Assembly (NCBI GenBank): GCA_016203755.1
Contig: JACQMD010000087.1
Span: 1-6,711, forward strand
DNA from: Candidatus Roizmanbacteria bacterium
GTDB taxonomy: Bacteria > Patescibacteriota > Microgenomatia > GCA-001788215 > 2-01-FULL-40-14
Direction of reading: 5' to 3'
Length of the DNA: 6,711 nucleotides
Below, one piece after another: positions 1-5,150 of this stretch. A program made the translations under genes and the position numbers. Numbering within the stretch: position 1 is the first letter of the stretch; the number at the start of each line of letters is the position of its first letter. Under the pieces are notes generated by a model. That model was not told the origin of the DNA. It saw only the letters and a list, made by a program, of their open reading frames with translations, and did no database searches.

Positions 1-6
1 TCATGC

Positions 7-14
7 AGAGGTGG
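7..14 (+). promoter_or_regulatory. Shine-Dalgarno site of the first small gene
   Basis: AGAGGTGG lies 4 nt before the ATG at 19. The reading frame stays open upstream to the window edge, so this site is the main reason to start the protein at 19 rather than treat it as the tail of a longer one. The spacing is a little short. Most other genes here lack any such site. Confidence 0.5.
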
Positions 15-18
15 CTAT

Positions 19-261
19 ATGTTTTTTAAACCTACCAGGATATCTGATCAAAATGAATCGTTACCAATACGTGTTAATCCAATATTATCACTTGAAGTCA
101 TAAAACAGCATTATATTCCCACCGAGGGCATGCGTAACAATTTTGTCTTTATTCCACTCGTTACCGATAGTCGATATGAGAGTGTATATAATCACTCCGA
201 TGTACATATCTACGATGATTACTATGAAGCAGATGCGATCTTAAAGGAAATGTACAAATAG
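19..261 (+). CDS. small hypothetical protein, 80 aa
   Basis: I do not recognise this protein. It has no signal peptide or membrane segment. The N-terminal third contains LPIRVNPILSLEVIKQHYIP. The C-terminal half is rich in Tyr and Asp (for example HIYDDYYEADAI) and ends in a short predicted helix. It looks like a small cytosolic alpha/beta protein. The ATG at 19 follows an AGAGGTGG site, but the frame has no stop between position 1 and 19, so a longer protein starting outside the window cannot be excluded. Its TAG stop lies 4 nt before the next ATG, and the next gene has no well-placed ribosome site, so the two are probably cotranscribed and translationally coupled. Coding status rests on the start signal, frame length and tight spacing. 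Confidence 0.6.
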   Translation: MFFKPTRISDQNESLPIRVNPILSLEVIKQHYIPTEGMRNNFVFIPLVTDSRYESVYNHSDVHIYDDYYEADAILKEMYK

Positions 262-265
262 TCGT

Positions 266-1162
266 ATGGTATACCGGAAACAATCATCAATAGATATAAA
301 ACTATTCCACAAACGTCTGATTCGCCATGCAGCACATGCAAAGAGACGTTTTCATACGCGGCATCCCCATGCGGTAGCACACCTCACGAAAAAGGGCATA
401 TCGATTGGAAAATTGCGTGAACATGCTACCAAGCTTCTAGCATCGGGAGTTGTTGCGGGAGGACTCATGTTGGCATCTCCGGCTATGCAAAAGTTGCCAG
501 CGCCCGACATTACTCATATATCCGAGCTTCCGCTTAAGGAGCGGCAGGAACTGTTTTCTCATGAATTGCAATCAGTGCTTCCTGAAAACCCATCTCAATT
601 ATATGCAGGAGAAGAAGAGCGAATTGCCGGACTTATACAAAAATATTGGAATATCAAAGCTACGTCAGTACTTCACGGAAATCGTTTAAACCACGCCTAT
701 GGGTTTATTGGAGCAGAACAGCACCTTCCCCGTTATCCCGGAGACCGGGCGGCGCTGCACAATGAATTTATTGAAGCAGGTATTACGCCGGGCAGGGGAG
801 CATGGGGATATTTTGCTCCTTCCCAGAAAGCCATAACTTCCGATCTTATTCAAAAAGAAAAGTATTATGTTGCAGTCCAGACACTCTATATACCTGAATG
901 GAATAGGCGGTTTAAGGAACTTCGGGACTGGTATAAATATCGCAAAGTTCTTGTAATAAATCCAGTGAATGGCAAGGTAATGGTGGCGTGTATTGCAGAT
1001 GCAGGCCCCGCCAACTGGACGGGAAAACAATTTGGCGCCTCTCCTGAAGTCATGGGATATTTAAACTTACAAGACGGGAGACAGCGAGGGAAAGTGTTTA
1101 TACTCTTTATTGATGATCCGGAGGATAAAATACCACTGGGACCAATTGGGTACAATCAATAG
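266..1162 (+). CDS. membrane-anchored or secreted protein with C-terminal RlpA-like double-psi beta-barrel
   Basis: A 298-aa protein in three parts. Residues 1-56 are strongly basic and His-rich. Residues about 57-73 (LLASGVVAGGLMLASPA) form a hydrophobic segment that may be a membrane anchor or a late signal peptide with a possible SPA|M cleavage site. Residues 81-220 are a linker of unknown fold. Residues about 227-287 resemble the double-psi beta-barrel of RlpA and expansin-like proteins: NPVNG at 232-236, then IADAGP with Asp245, then a SPEVM segment, then a Gly-rich turn and a final strand. In the RlpA/MltA group the DxGP Asp is the catalytic acid of lytic transglycosylases, so a role in cutting or binding wall glycan on the outer face is plausible but not shown. 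The start lies 4 nt after the previous stop. The nearest purine-rich site (AAAGGA, 243-248) is 17 nt away, so coupling is more likely than independent initiation. The barrel assignment is from motif resemblance only. Confidence 0.75.
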   Translation: MVYRKQSSIDIKLFHKRLIRHAAHAKRRFHTRHPHAVAHLTKKGISIGKLREHATKLLASGVVAGGLMLASPAMQKLPAPDITHISELPLKERQELFSHELQSVLPENPSQLYAGEEERIAGLIQKYWNIKATSVLHGNRLNHAYGFIGAEQHLPRYPGDRAALHNEFIEAGITPGRGAWGYFAPSQKAITSDLIQKEKYYVAVQTLYIPEWNRRFKELRDWYKYRKVLVINPVNGKVMVACIADAGPANWTGKQFGASPEVMGYLNLQDGRQRGKVFILFIDDPEDKIPLGPIGYNQ

Positions 1163-1196
1163 TATAAAGTATAATGTATTACGTATAACGTATAGA
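1162..1196 (+). repeat. tandem heptamer repeat, five copies of GTATAAN
   Basis: Five consecutive 7-bp units start at 1162, 1169, 1176, 1183 and 1190. Each begins GTAT. The last three bases are AAA, AAT, TAC, AAC and AGA in order. The array begins on the last base of the preceding TAG stop and ends 7 nt before the next ATG, so it is essentially the whole intergenic spacer. Units 1, 2 and 4 carry TATAA-type cores, and unit 2 contains a perfect TATAAT (1170-1175) with TTGGGT (1146-1151) 18 nt upstream. The array could therefore act as a promoter for the downstream gene with several overlapping -10 elements. The repeat is directly visible; the promoter role is inferred. Confidence 0.85.
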
Positions 1197-1203
1197 AAAC
1201 AAC

Positions 1204-1533
1204 ATGGCGAAATTATTTTATGACCATTTAATTGTCATCGAAGAAATTACTGCCGTTCTTGATGCGCATGAGATGACAAAGGAGGAACGGGAACAGCTAT
1301 TGGCAACAATTGATGAAACACTTTACCATCATGTACTCGATGTTATTCTTACCCATTTACCGCGTGAACATCATGAAACATTTCTTGAAAAATTGTCCGA
1401 ATATCCTCACCATCCAAAACTTCTTGAGTTTATTAAAGAAAAAACAATAGTCGATATTGAAAAAGAGATTATTAAGACAGCAGATAAGATCAAGAAGAAA
1501 ATTTTGAAAGATATCGAAGAATTAAAACAATAA
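1204..1533 (+). CDS. small helical hypothetical protein, DUF5663-like
   Basis: A 109-aa, mostly alpha-helical, charged cytosolic protein. Residues 22-40 hold a TKEEREQLLATIDETL helix. The middle has the conspicuous stretch THLPREHHETFLEKLSE (50-66), followed by a Pro/His loop and LLEFIKEK. The last 30 residues are a Lys/Glu-rich helix likely to form a coiled coil. Short proteins with this LPxxHHExFLxxL pattern and a C-terminal charged helix are frequent in CPR genomes, and from memory they resemble the uncharacterised DUF5663 family; I could not check this. No function is known. There is no Shine-Dalgarno site before ATG 1204. The heptamer array just upstream may provide the promoter. The gene ends in the first arm of a hairpin shared with the convergent gene. 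Confidence 0.75.
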   Translation: MAKLFYDHLIVIEEITAVLDAHEMTKEEREQLLATIDETLYHHVLDVILTHLPREHHETFLEKLSEYPHHPKLLEFIKEKTIVDIEKEIIKTADKIKKKILKDIEELKQ

Positions 1534-1563
1534 ACAACTCCCGATGGGAGTCGAGAGTTGTTT
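1532..1563. terminator. bidirectional hairpin terminator between convergent genes
   Basis: AAACAACTC (1532-1540) pairs perfectly with GAGTTGTTT (1555-1563), a 9-bp stem around a 14-nt loop. An alternative inner stem CTCCC/GGGAG with loop GAT lies at 1538-1550. The hairpin begins at the stop codon of the rightward gene and lies 23 nt past the stop of the leftward gene. On the - strand it is followed by a T-rich tract (complement of 1521-1531); on the + strand the T tract is short. It probably ends transcription for both genes, better for the leftward one. Confidence 0.65.
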
Positions 1564-1586
1564 GAGTTAAGGCATTGCTAAGAGAT

Positions 1587-2075
1587 TTATTCATGCATCC
1601 ATCCGTGATGCATGCCGAATCCACCAGCCTTCATCTGAAACATGAGATATTGCAGATCAATTCCATTTGACTTAGCCCACGCCTCAAGTTCGTCATGCTT
1701 TTCCTCCATCGCAGTACGACGCTCTTCATCTGTCATGTTTTGAAACACTTCACGATTCTGTTCGCGTTCAGTTTGCATCTCTTCCTGTTTTTGCAGAATG
1801 AGCTGTTTTTGTTCCTCCGTGAGTTCTCCATTGGTTACGGCTTCAGTTAGCCGCGATTCCATCATTTCCTGCATTTTTGCATGATGTTCATCGCGTTCTT
1901 CATCAAATACTTGTTGTACTTCCTCCGCATTGAGTCCGAAACGGTCAACGAGTTTTTGAACTATCGTTGGATACGTATTCACAGTGGCATTTTGCGCAAA
2001 TGCATTGCTCGTTACGAGTGCGGCTCCCCCGAAGAGGAGGAGGGCAGCCGCCGGAATAAGGATATTTTTGTTCAT
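1587..2075 (-). CDS. secreted Spy/DUF2680-like helical protein
   Basis: A 162-aa protein with a clear signal peptide: MNKN, a hydrophobic core at residues 5-22, and a cleavage site at about AFA|QN (27/28). The mature part is helical and very rich in Glu, Gln and Met. It has a LNAEEVQQVFDEERDEH helix (48-64), an LTEEQ motif at 85-89, an NMTDEERR segment (113-120), and a C-terminal tail with Met155, His156, His157, Met160 and His161. The 'GLN..EV..VF' plus 'GELTEEQ' layout resembles DUF2680-type proteins. The LTxxQ motif recalls the Spy/CpxP periplasmic chaperone family, whose members respond to envelope stress or metals. The His/Met tail could bind a metal such as copper. It has the strongest ribosome site in the window and lies 63 bp downstream of a histidine kinase on the same strand, so it may be cotranscribed with it or be its output. 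The secreted location is firm; the chaperone role is inference. Confidence 0.85.
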   Translation of the reverse strand: MNKNILIPAAALLLFGGAALVTSNAFAQNATVNTYPTIVQKLVDRFGLNAEEVQQVFDEERDEHHAKMQEMMESRLTEAVTNGELTEEQKQLILQKQEEMQTEREQNREVFQNMTDEERRTAMEEKHDELEAWAKSNGIDLQYLMFQMKAGGFGMHHGWMHE

Positions 2076-2083
2076 AGTTTTTT

Positions 2084-2091
2084 CACCTCCT
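2084..2091 (-). promoter_or_regulatory. strong Shine-Dalgarno site of the Spy-like gene
   Basis: On the - strand AGGAGGTG lies 8 nt before the ATG at 2075, the textbook sequence and spacing. No other gene in the window has a site this good, which suggests this secreted protein is made in large amounts. Confidence 0.85.
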
Positions 2092-2110
2092 GTCTTTTGA
2101 GAATGGTTGT

Positions 2111-2116
2111 ACTATA
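2111..2116 (-). promoter_or_regulatory. possible -10 element for the Spy-like gene
   Basis: TATAGT on the - strand, 20 nt upstream of the Shine-Dalgarno site in the 63-bp gap after the kinase. No convincing -35 sits 16-18 nt upstream, so it is only a candidate for separate transcription. No terminator is visible between the kinase stop and this gene. Confidence 0.25.
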
Positions 2117-2138
2117 CCGCCTGAATCTGAAGAAATGC

Positions 2139-3650
2139 TTAAGGTGTTTCTTTTGAAAGTTGACTCGCCTGAGCAAGGGGAAGATACACCGTGAATGTCG
2201 TCCCTTTTCCGGTTTCACTGAGTACTGAAATGGTTCCGCCGTGGGCAAGAGCTATTTGTCTGGCAATAAAAAGACCTACTCCAAGTCCCTTTATATCTTT
2301 TCCATTCTTTCCTCTCCGGAATGGTTCAAAGATAATTGACTGAATATCTGCAGGGATGCCAATTCCATAGTCTTTAACGGCAATACAAGCATACTGATTG
2401 TACGTATAGACAAGTATATCGATAGGTTTGTGTTTCCCGTACTTGAGCGCGTTGGTCAGTAAATTAGAGATGCATTGCTCAAGACGAATGGTATCCCACT
2501 GCCCGACAATTGAACCAGTCGTTTGAAATCGCAGGTATGCTCCGACCGATGTTGCCTGTTCTTCGAATCGTTGCACGAGCGCACGGATTATTTCACTTAA
2601 ATCCCCCGGTTCATATGTTAGATCTATTCGCCCCGTAGTAATCAGTGAGAAATTGAGAAGATCGCGAATTAAGGTGGTCAGCCGATGACTCTGTTCTTCA
2701 GCTATCGTCAGACTCTTGACCAGTTTTTCTCCTGAAAAACTCGCAAGTGATTGGGTGAGTATACGACGGAGTGTTGCCTGGAGTTGTAATACAATCGTGC
2801 TTAAGGGAGTTTTGAGCTCGTGGGAGGCAATTGAGAGAAATTCATCGCGGTCACGCACTGCTTTTTCGGCAATGGCCCGGGCTTTCTTTTCGCGCTCAAG
2901 AATTTCTGCCTGTTGTGTATCGAGTTGTTTTTGTTTCGAGATATCTTGAAAACTTGAAATGACCGCCTGTATATGAGGATGATGCAGTTGGTTCATAACG
3001 TCATTCTGCATCCAGACCCATGAACCGTCTTTTCGTTTCATACGCATCTCTATTTTCATAGGTCGCTCGAGTGTTTGAAATGCCTGTTGATAAAATTGCG
3101 TATGTTGTTGTTGGTCTTCGGGATGGATAAATTGGTCAATATCTTTACCCAGTATATCCTCAGGTTTTGTATGCAGAAGTCTATGGAGTGACTTACTGGC
3201 GTAGAGTATTTTACCGCTGCGGTCTTTGAGAACGATAGGATGAATGCTGTGATTCACAAGTGATCGATAGTATTGTTCTGATCGGGCGAGTATTCGATGG
3301 TAATACCCGTACCATTCACCGAGCATACAGAGTACTACTCCATAGATACTAAACGGTATTATACTCAGAAGAGCGATTCTGGTTTCTTCCCGGCCAATAG
3401 GATCGGTAAGCACAAATAAAAAGAGCGTTGCAACCAATGAAGGAATGAGACCTCCATAAAAACCCAAAAAGAGTGCCGAAAGTAACACAATCAAGAGCGA
3501 TAGGTAGGCAAAGAATGGTACCCCAATCCAGGGAACAATAAGAAGTGTAATACCAATGACCACGACGCTTCCGAAATAGCCGATCAGAGACGGAAAATTC
3601 TTCCTGAGGAAGGTATAACTATGACGTAACGATGATCGGAAAGATTTCAT
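2139..3650 (-). CDS. sensor histidine kinase, 4-TM plus PAS
   Basis: A complete 503-aa membrane histidine kinase. Four close-packed hydrophobic segments lie at about residues 21-40, 43-63, 66-82 and 92-112, in a layout like the KdpD-type DUF4118 module, with almost no extracellular domain. A PAS domain follows (about 123-238, with LKDRSGKILYASKSL and the PAC-like RKDGSWVWMQNDV), then a signalling helix (240-272). The HisKA domain has SHELKTPL with phospho-acceptor His277. The HATPase_c domain has the N box NLLTNALKYG (396-405), G1 DYGIGIP (427-433), F box FEPF (441-444) and G2 GLGVGL (455-460). All catalytic boxes are intact. It should autophosphorylate His277 and pass phosphate to the OmpR-type regulator at 4406-5092, the receiver protein at 3785-4405, or both. 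The signal is likely intramembrane or cytosolic, via PAS. The ATG at 3650 has no Shine-Dalgarno site. Confidence 0.95.
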   Translation of the reverse strand: MKSFRSSLRHSYTFLRKNFPSLIGYFGSVVVIGITLLIVPWIGVPFFAYLSLLIVLLSALFLGFYGGLIPSLVATLFLFVLTDPIGREETRIALLSIIPFSIYGVVLCMLGEWYGYYHRILARSEQYYRSLVNHSIHPIVLKDRSGKILYASKSLHRLLHTKPEDILGKDIDQFIHPEDQQQHTQFYQQAFQTLERPMKIEMRMKRKDGSWVWMQNDVMNQLHHPHIQAVISSFQDISKQKQLDTQQAEILEREKKARAIAEKAVRDRDEFLSIASHELKTPLSTIVLQLQATLRRILTQSLASFSGEKLVKSLTIAEEQSHRLTTLIRDLLNFSLITTGRIDLTYEPGDLSEIIRALVQRFEEQATSVGAYLRFQTTGSIVGQWDTIRLEQCISNLLTNALKYGKHKPIDILVYTYNQYACIAVKDYGIGIPADIQSIIFEPFRRGKNGKDIKGLGVGLFIARQIALAHGGTISVLSETGKGTTFTVYLPLAQASQLSKETP

Positions 3651-3675
3651 AGGAATGAGTTGTATTAATAAATAA

Positions 3676-3704
3676 ATTATACTGCATATTTATCCGCATG
3701 TGCG
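3676..3704 (-). promoter_or_regulatory. probable promoter of the histidine kinase gene
   Basis: A perfect TATAAT on the - strand (3676-3681) lies 25 nt upstream of the kinase ATG. The best hexamer 17 nt further upstream is CGCACA (3699-3704), which matches consensus at only three positions, so the promoter probably needs an activator. The predicted transcript starts near 3669, giving a leader of about 20 nt with no ribosome site. Confidence 0.5.
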
Positions 3705-3705
3705 G
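3694..3705. repeat. inverted repeat CCGCA-TG-TGCGG
   Basis: A perfect 5-bp inverted repeat with a 2-bp centre. It overlaps the expected -35 region of the kinase promoter, a position suited to a dimeric DNA-binding regulator. It is short enough to occur by chance; no matching copy was noticed elsewhere in the window. Confidence 0.4.
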
Positions 3706-3716
3706 TCATTTATAAG

Positions 3717-3737
3717 TTCTTACGTATTTCTTACGTA
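3717..3737 (+). promoter_or_regulatory. 11-bp-spaced direct repeat, candidate OmpR/PhoB-type operator
   Basis: TTCTTACGTA occurs twice, at 3717-3726 and 3728-3737, exactly 11 bp apart (one helical turn). Two-half-site direct repeats with 11-bp period are the usual target of OmpR/PhoB-family winged-helix regulators, and such a regulator is encoded at 4406-5092. The centre lies about 54 bp upstream of the predicted start of the receiver gene and about 58 bp upstream of that of the kinase gene, so one bound dimer could act on both promoters. The repeat is observed; the binding protein is inferred. Confidence 0.6.
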
Positions 3738-3765
3738 ATCTTTGTCAGTCTTATTACCAACAAAG

Positions 3766-3774
3766 TGCTATAGT
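3766..3774 (+). promoter_or_regulatory. extended -10 promoter of the receiver gene
   Basis: TGCTATAGT combines the extended TGn motif with a near-consensus -10 (TATAGT, 3769-3774). No good -35 lies at 16-18 nt; TTGTCA (3742-3747) is 21 nt away, which is too far. Transcription should start at about 3780-3782, only 3-5 nt before the ATG at 3785, so the mRNA would be nearly leaderless. Confidence 0.55.
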
Positions 3775-3784
3775 CATACGCACT

Positions 3785-4405
3785 ATGGTATATACATCGC
3801 CTTTTCAAAGAATACAGAAAAAATCACGAAGACATCTGGAATCATATCTGAGTGTTGCATTATTGGGGAAACAACCACGGAGGTATTTAACAAAAACAAC
3901 CAGCAAACAGGAGATACATTCCCGGGATACTCCGAAAGAATTCTCCCGCCGCTCCTGGTTCATTATCGAAGATGACCAAGCGATATTGGATAGTCTCGTG
4001 GAGGGTTTGCAAGAGCGTGGAGAAACGGTAGTGGGGACTACTCTGACAGAAGATGTTGTCAACGCAGTACAAGAATTCCATCCTACTATCATAGTCGTTG
4101 ATTATTATTTGGCGGAAAAAAGCGGTTTGGAGATAATCAAAGAAATCAGAGCACGAAATCCAACACACATTGCAGCCACTCCTATTTTAATGTCAGCGTA
4201 CTCGCATATTCGAACTGCTGCAGCGCAGCTGAGGATTCAATTCATAGAAAAGCCCTTTTCACTGGATCAATTAATTACTATAGCAGATAAAGAGCAAAAC
4301 GCTCTGCCTCAACCGAATATACCAACTTCTCCTCGTGGGAACGTTCCGAAGAAAAATATGCTTACCGAGTTGCAGTCATTCTTTTTCACCGCACCCATCG
4401 AATAA
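3785..4405 (+). CDS. receiver-only response regulator with basic N-terminal extension
   Basis: A 206-aa protein with one CheY-like receiver domain at about residues 57-170. The key residues are present: acidic pair Asp63/Asp64, phospho-acceptor Asp106 in IIVVDYYL, switch residue Ser137 in LMSAYS, and Lys156 in EKPF. There is no known output domain; residues 171-206 are a Pro/Asn/Lys-rich tail. Residues 1-56 are unusual: about 14 Arg/Lys against 4 acidic residues, with no match I recognise. There is no ATG between residue 1 and the receiver and no Shine-Dalgarno site before any internal codon, while an extended -10 sits just before the ATG, which supports the full-length start. It could be a phosphate-relay or sink protein for the adjacent kinase, or act through its basic tail on nucleic acid, membrane or a partner. 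It is divergent from the kinase and convergent with the OmpR-type gene, meeting it stop to stop with no gap. Confidence 0.85.
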   Translation: MVYTSPFQRIQKKSRRHLESYLSVALLGKQPRRYLTKTTSKQEIHSRDTPKEFSRRSWFIIEDDQAILDSLVEGLQERGETVVGTTLTEDVVNAVQEFHPTIIVVDYYLAEKSGLEIIKEIRARNPTHIAATPILMSAYSHIRTAAAQLRIQFIEKPFSLDQLITIADKEQNALPQPNIPTSPRGNVPKKNMLTELQSFFFTAPIE

Positions 4406-5092
4406 CTATACTGTATCAATGGGATCTTTTATAAAGTATCCTATTCCCCGCTTGTTTTGGATAAGAGGTACCGGAGCTTCATAATCTATTTTTTTCCGCA
4501 GGTATCCTATATAGACATCAACCACGCGACTTTCAACATCTGTTGTATATCCCCAGACGTGATTAAGAATCATATCGCGAGTCAGTACCCGGTTGCGATT
4601 TTTTATCAAATACCACAACAGATCAAATTCAGTTTTGGTAAGCACGACCGTATTTTTATTTCTCCACACTTCACGGGTTTGTAGATTTATCACTAAATCC
4701 CGTATCCGTACTTCCTGCTCGCTTTCAGTCGTTCTTCGAAGGCGGGCTTTAATGCGGGCAAGCAATATTTCGGCGTCAAATGGCTTTTCAAGATAATCGT
4801 CCGCGCCCAGATTGAGTCCTTTGATGATATTTTCAGCACCGGCTTTGGCAGTAAGAATTATGACACGGAGTTGCGGGTAGTCTTTTTTTATGGTTTCAAG
4901 CACTGTTTCCCCATTGACGTCGGGCAATCCCAGGTCAAGGAGCACGAGATCAGGTTTTCTCCGTGAAATACTATTGAGTCCGTTTCCCCCATCGGTGACT
5001 GTCTCCACAATATACCCCTCTTCCTGGAGAAATCCCTGTAAAAACTCCAACAGCGGTTTTTCATCTTCAATGATAAGAATGGTTGGTGCCAT
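4406..5092 (-). CDS. OmpR/PhoB-family response regulator
   Basis: A 228-aa protein of normal length for the family. The receiver domain covers about residues 3-118, with acidic residues Glu9/Asp10, phospho-acceptor Asp53 (LVLLDLGLPDVNG), Thr81 (LTAKAG) and Lys103 (LEKPF). The winged-helix DNA-binding domain covers about 127-222, with the typical LTKTEFDLLWYLIKN helix, a VLTRDMILNHVWG segment, the recognition-helix region RVVDVYIGYLRKKI, and the wing KRGIGYF near the end. It should bind direct-repeat DNA as a dimer when phosphorylated. The likely partner is the kinase at 2139-3650, on the same strand but separated by the opposite-facing receiver gene. The ATG at 5092 has no Shine-Dalgarno site, but a good promoter lies just upstream. 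The last base of its stop directly abuts the stop of the convergent receiver gene. Confidence 0.95.
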   Translation of the reverse strand: MAPTILIIEDEKPLLEFLQGFLQEEGYIVETVTDGGNGLNSISRRKPDLVLLDLGLPDVNGETVLETIKKDYPQLRVIILTAKAGAENIIKGLNLGADDYLEKPFDAEILLARIKARLRRTTESEQEVRIRDLVINLQTREVWRNKNTVVLTKTEFDLLWYLIKNRNRVLTRDMILNHVWGYTTDVESRVVDVYIGYLRKKIDYEAPVPLIQNKRGIGYFIKDPIDTV

Positions 5093-5111
5093 AACAATGT
5101 GAAGTAGAGTG

Positions 5112-5139
5112 ATTATATCAGATACGTGCTTTATCTCAG
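5112..5139 (-). promoter_or_regulatory. promoter of the OmpR-type regulator gene
   Basis: On the - strand TGATATAAT (5112-5120) is an extended -10 with a perfect TATAAT. CTGAGA (5134-5139) is a 4-of-6 match to the -35 consensus with a 16-bp spacer. It lies in the 58-bp gap after the acyltransferase gene. The predicted leader is about 12-17 nt and lacks a ribosome site. Confidence 0.6.
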
Positions 5140-5150
5140 AGCAGCCAGTA

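Noticed and set aside
450..1155. Overlapping open frames within the barrel-protein gene (450-689 on +, 686-1030 and 886-1155 on -)
   Set aside because: They overlap a well-supported gene, have Cys/Arg/Ser-rich shadow-like composition, and show no domain or start signal.
1162..1196. CRISPR-like array
   Set aside because: The units are 7 bp and contiguous with no spacers, so this is a simple tandem repeat.
3742..3774. TTGTCA as -35 for the TATAGT -10 of the receiver gene
   Set aside because: The spacer would be 21 bp, beyond the usual 16-18. An activator-dependent extended -10 fits better.
3742..3975. Alternative + frame overlapping the start of the receiver gene
   Set aside because: It would start inside the promoter region, has no recognisable motif and ends within the receiver gene.
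4422..4441. GGAT...ATCC imperfect palindrome inside the OmpR-type gene as a terminator for the receiver gene
   Set aside because: The stem is interrupted by mismatches after 4 bp and no proper T tract follows.
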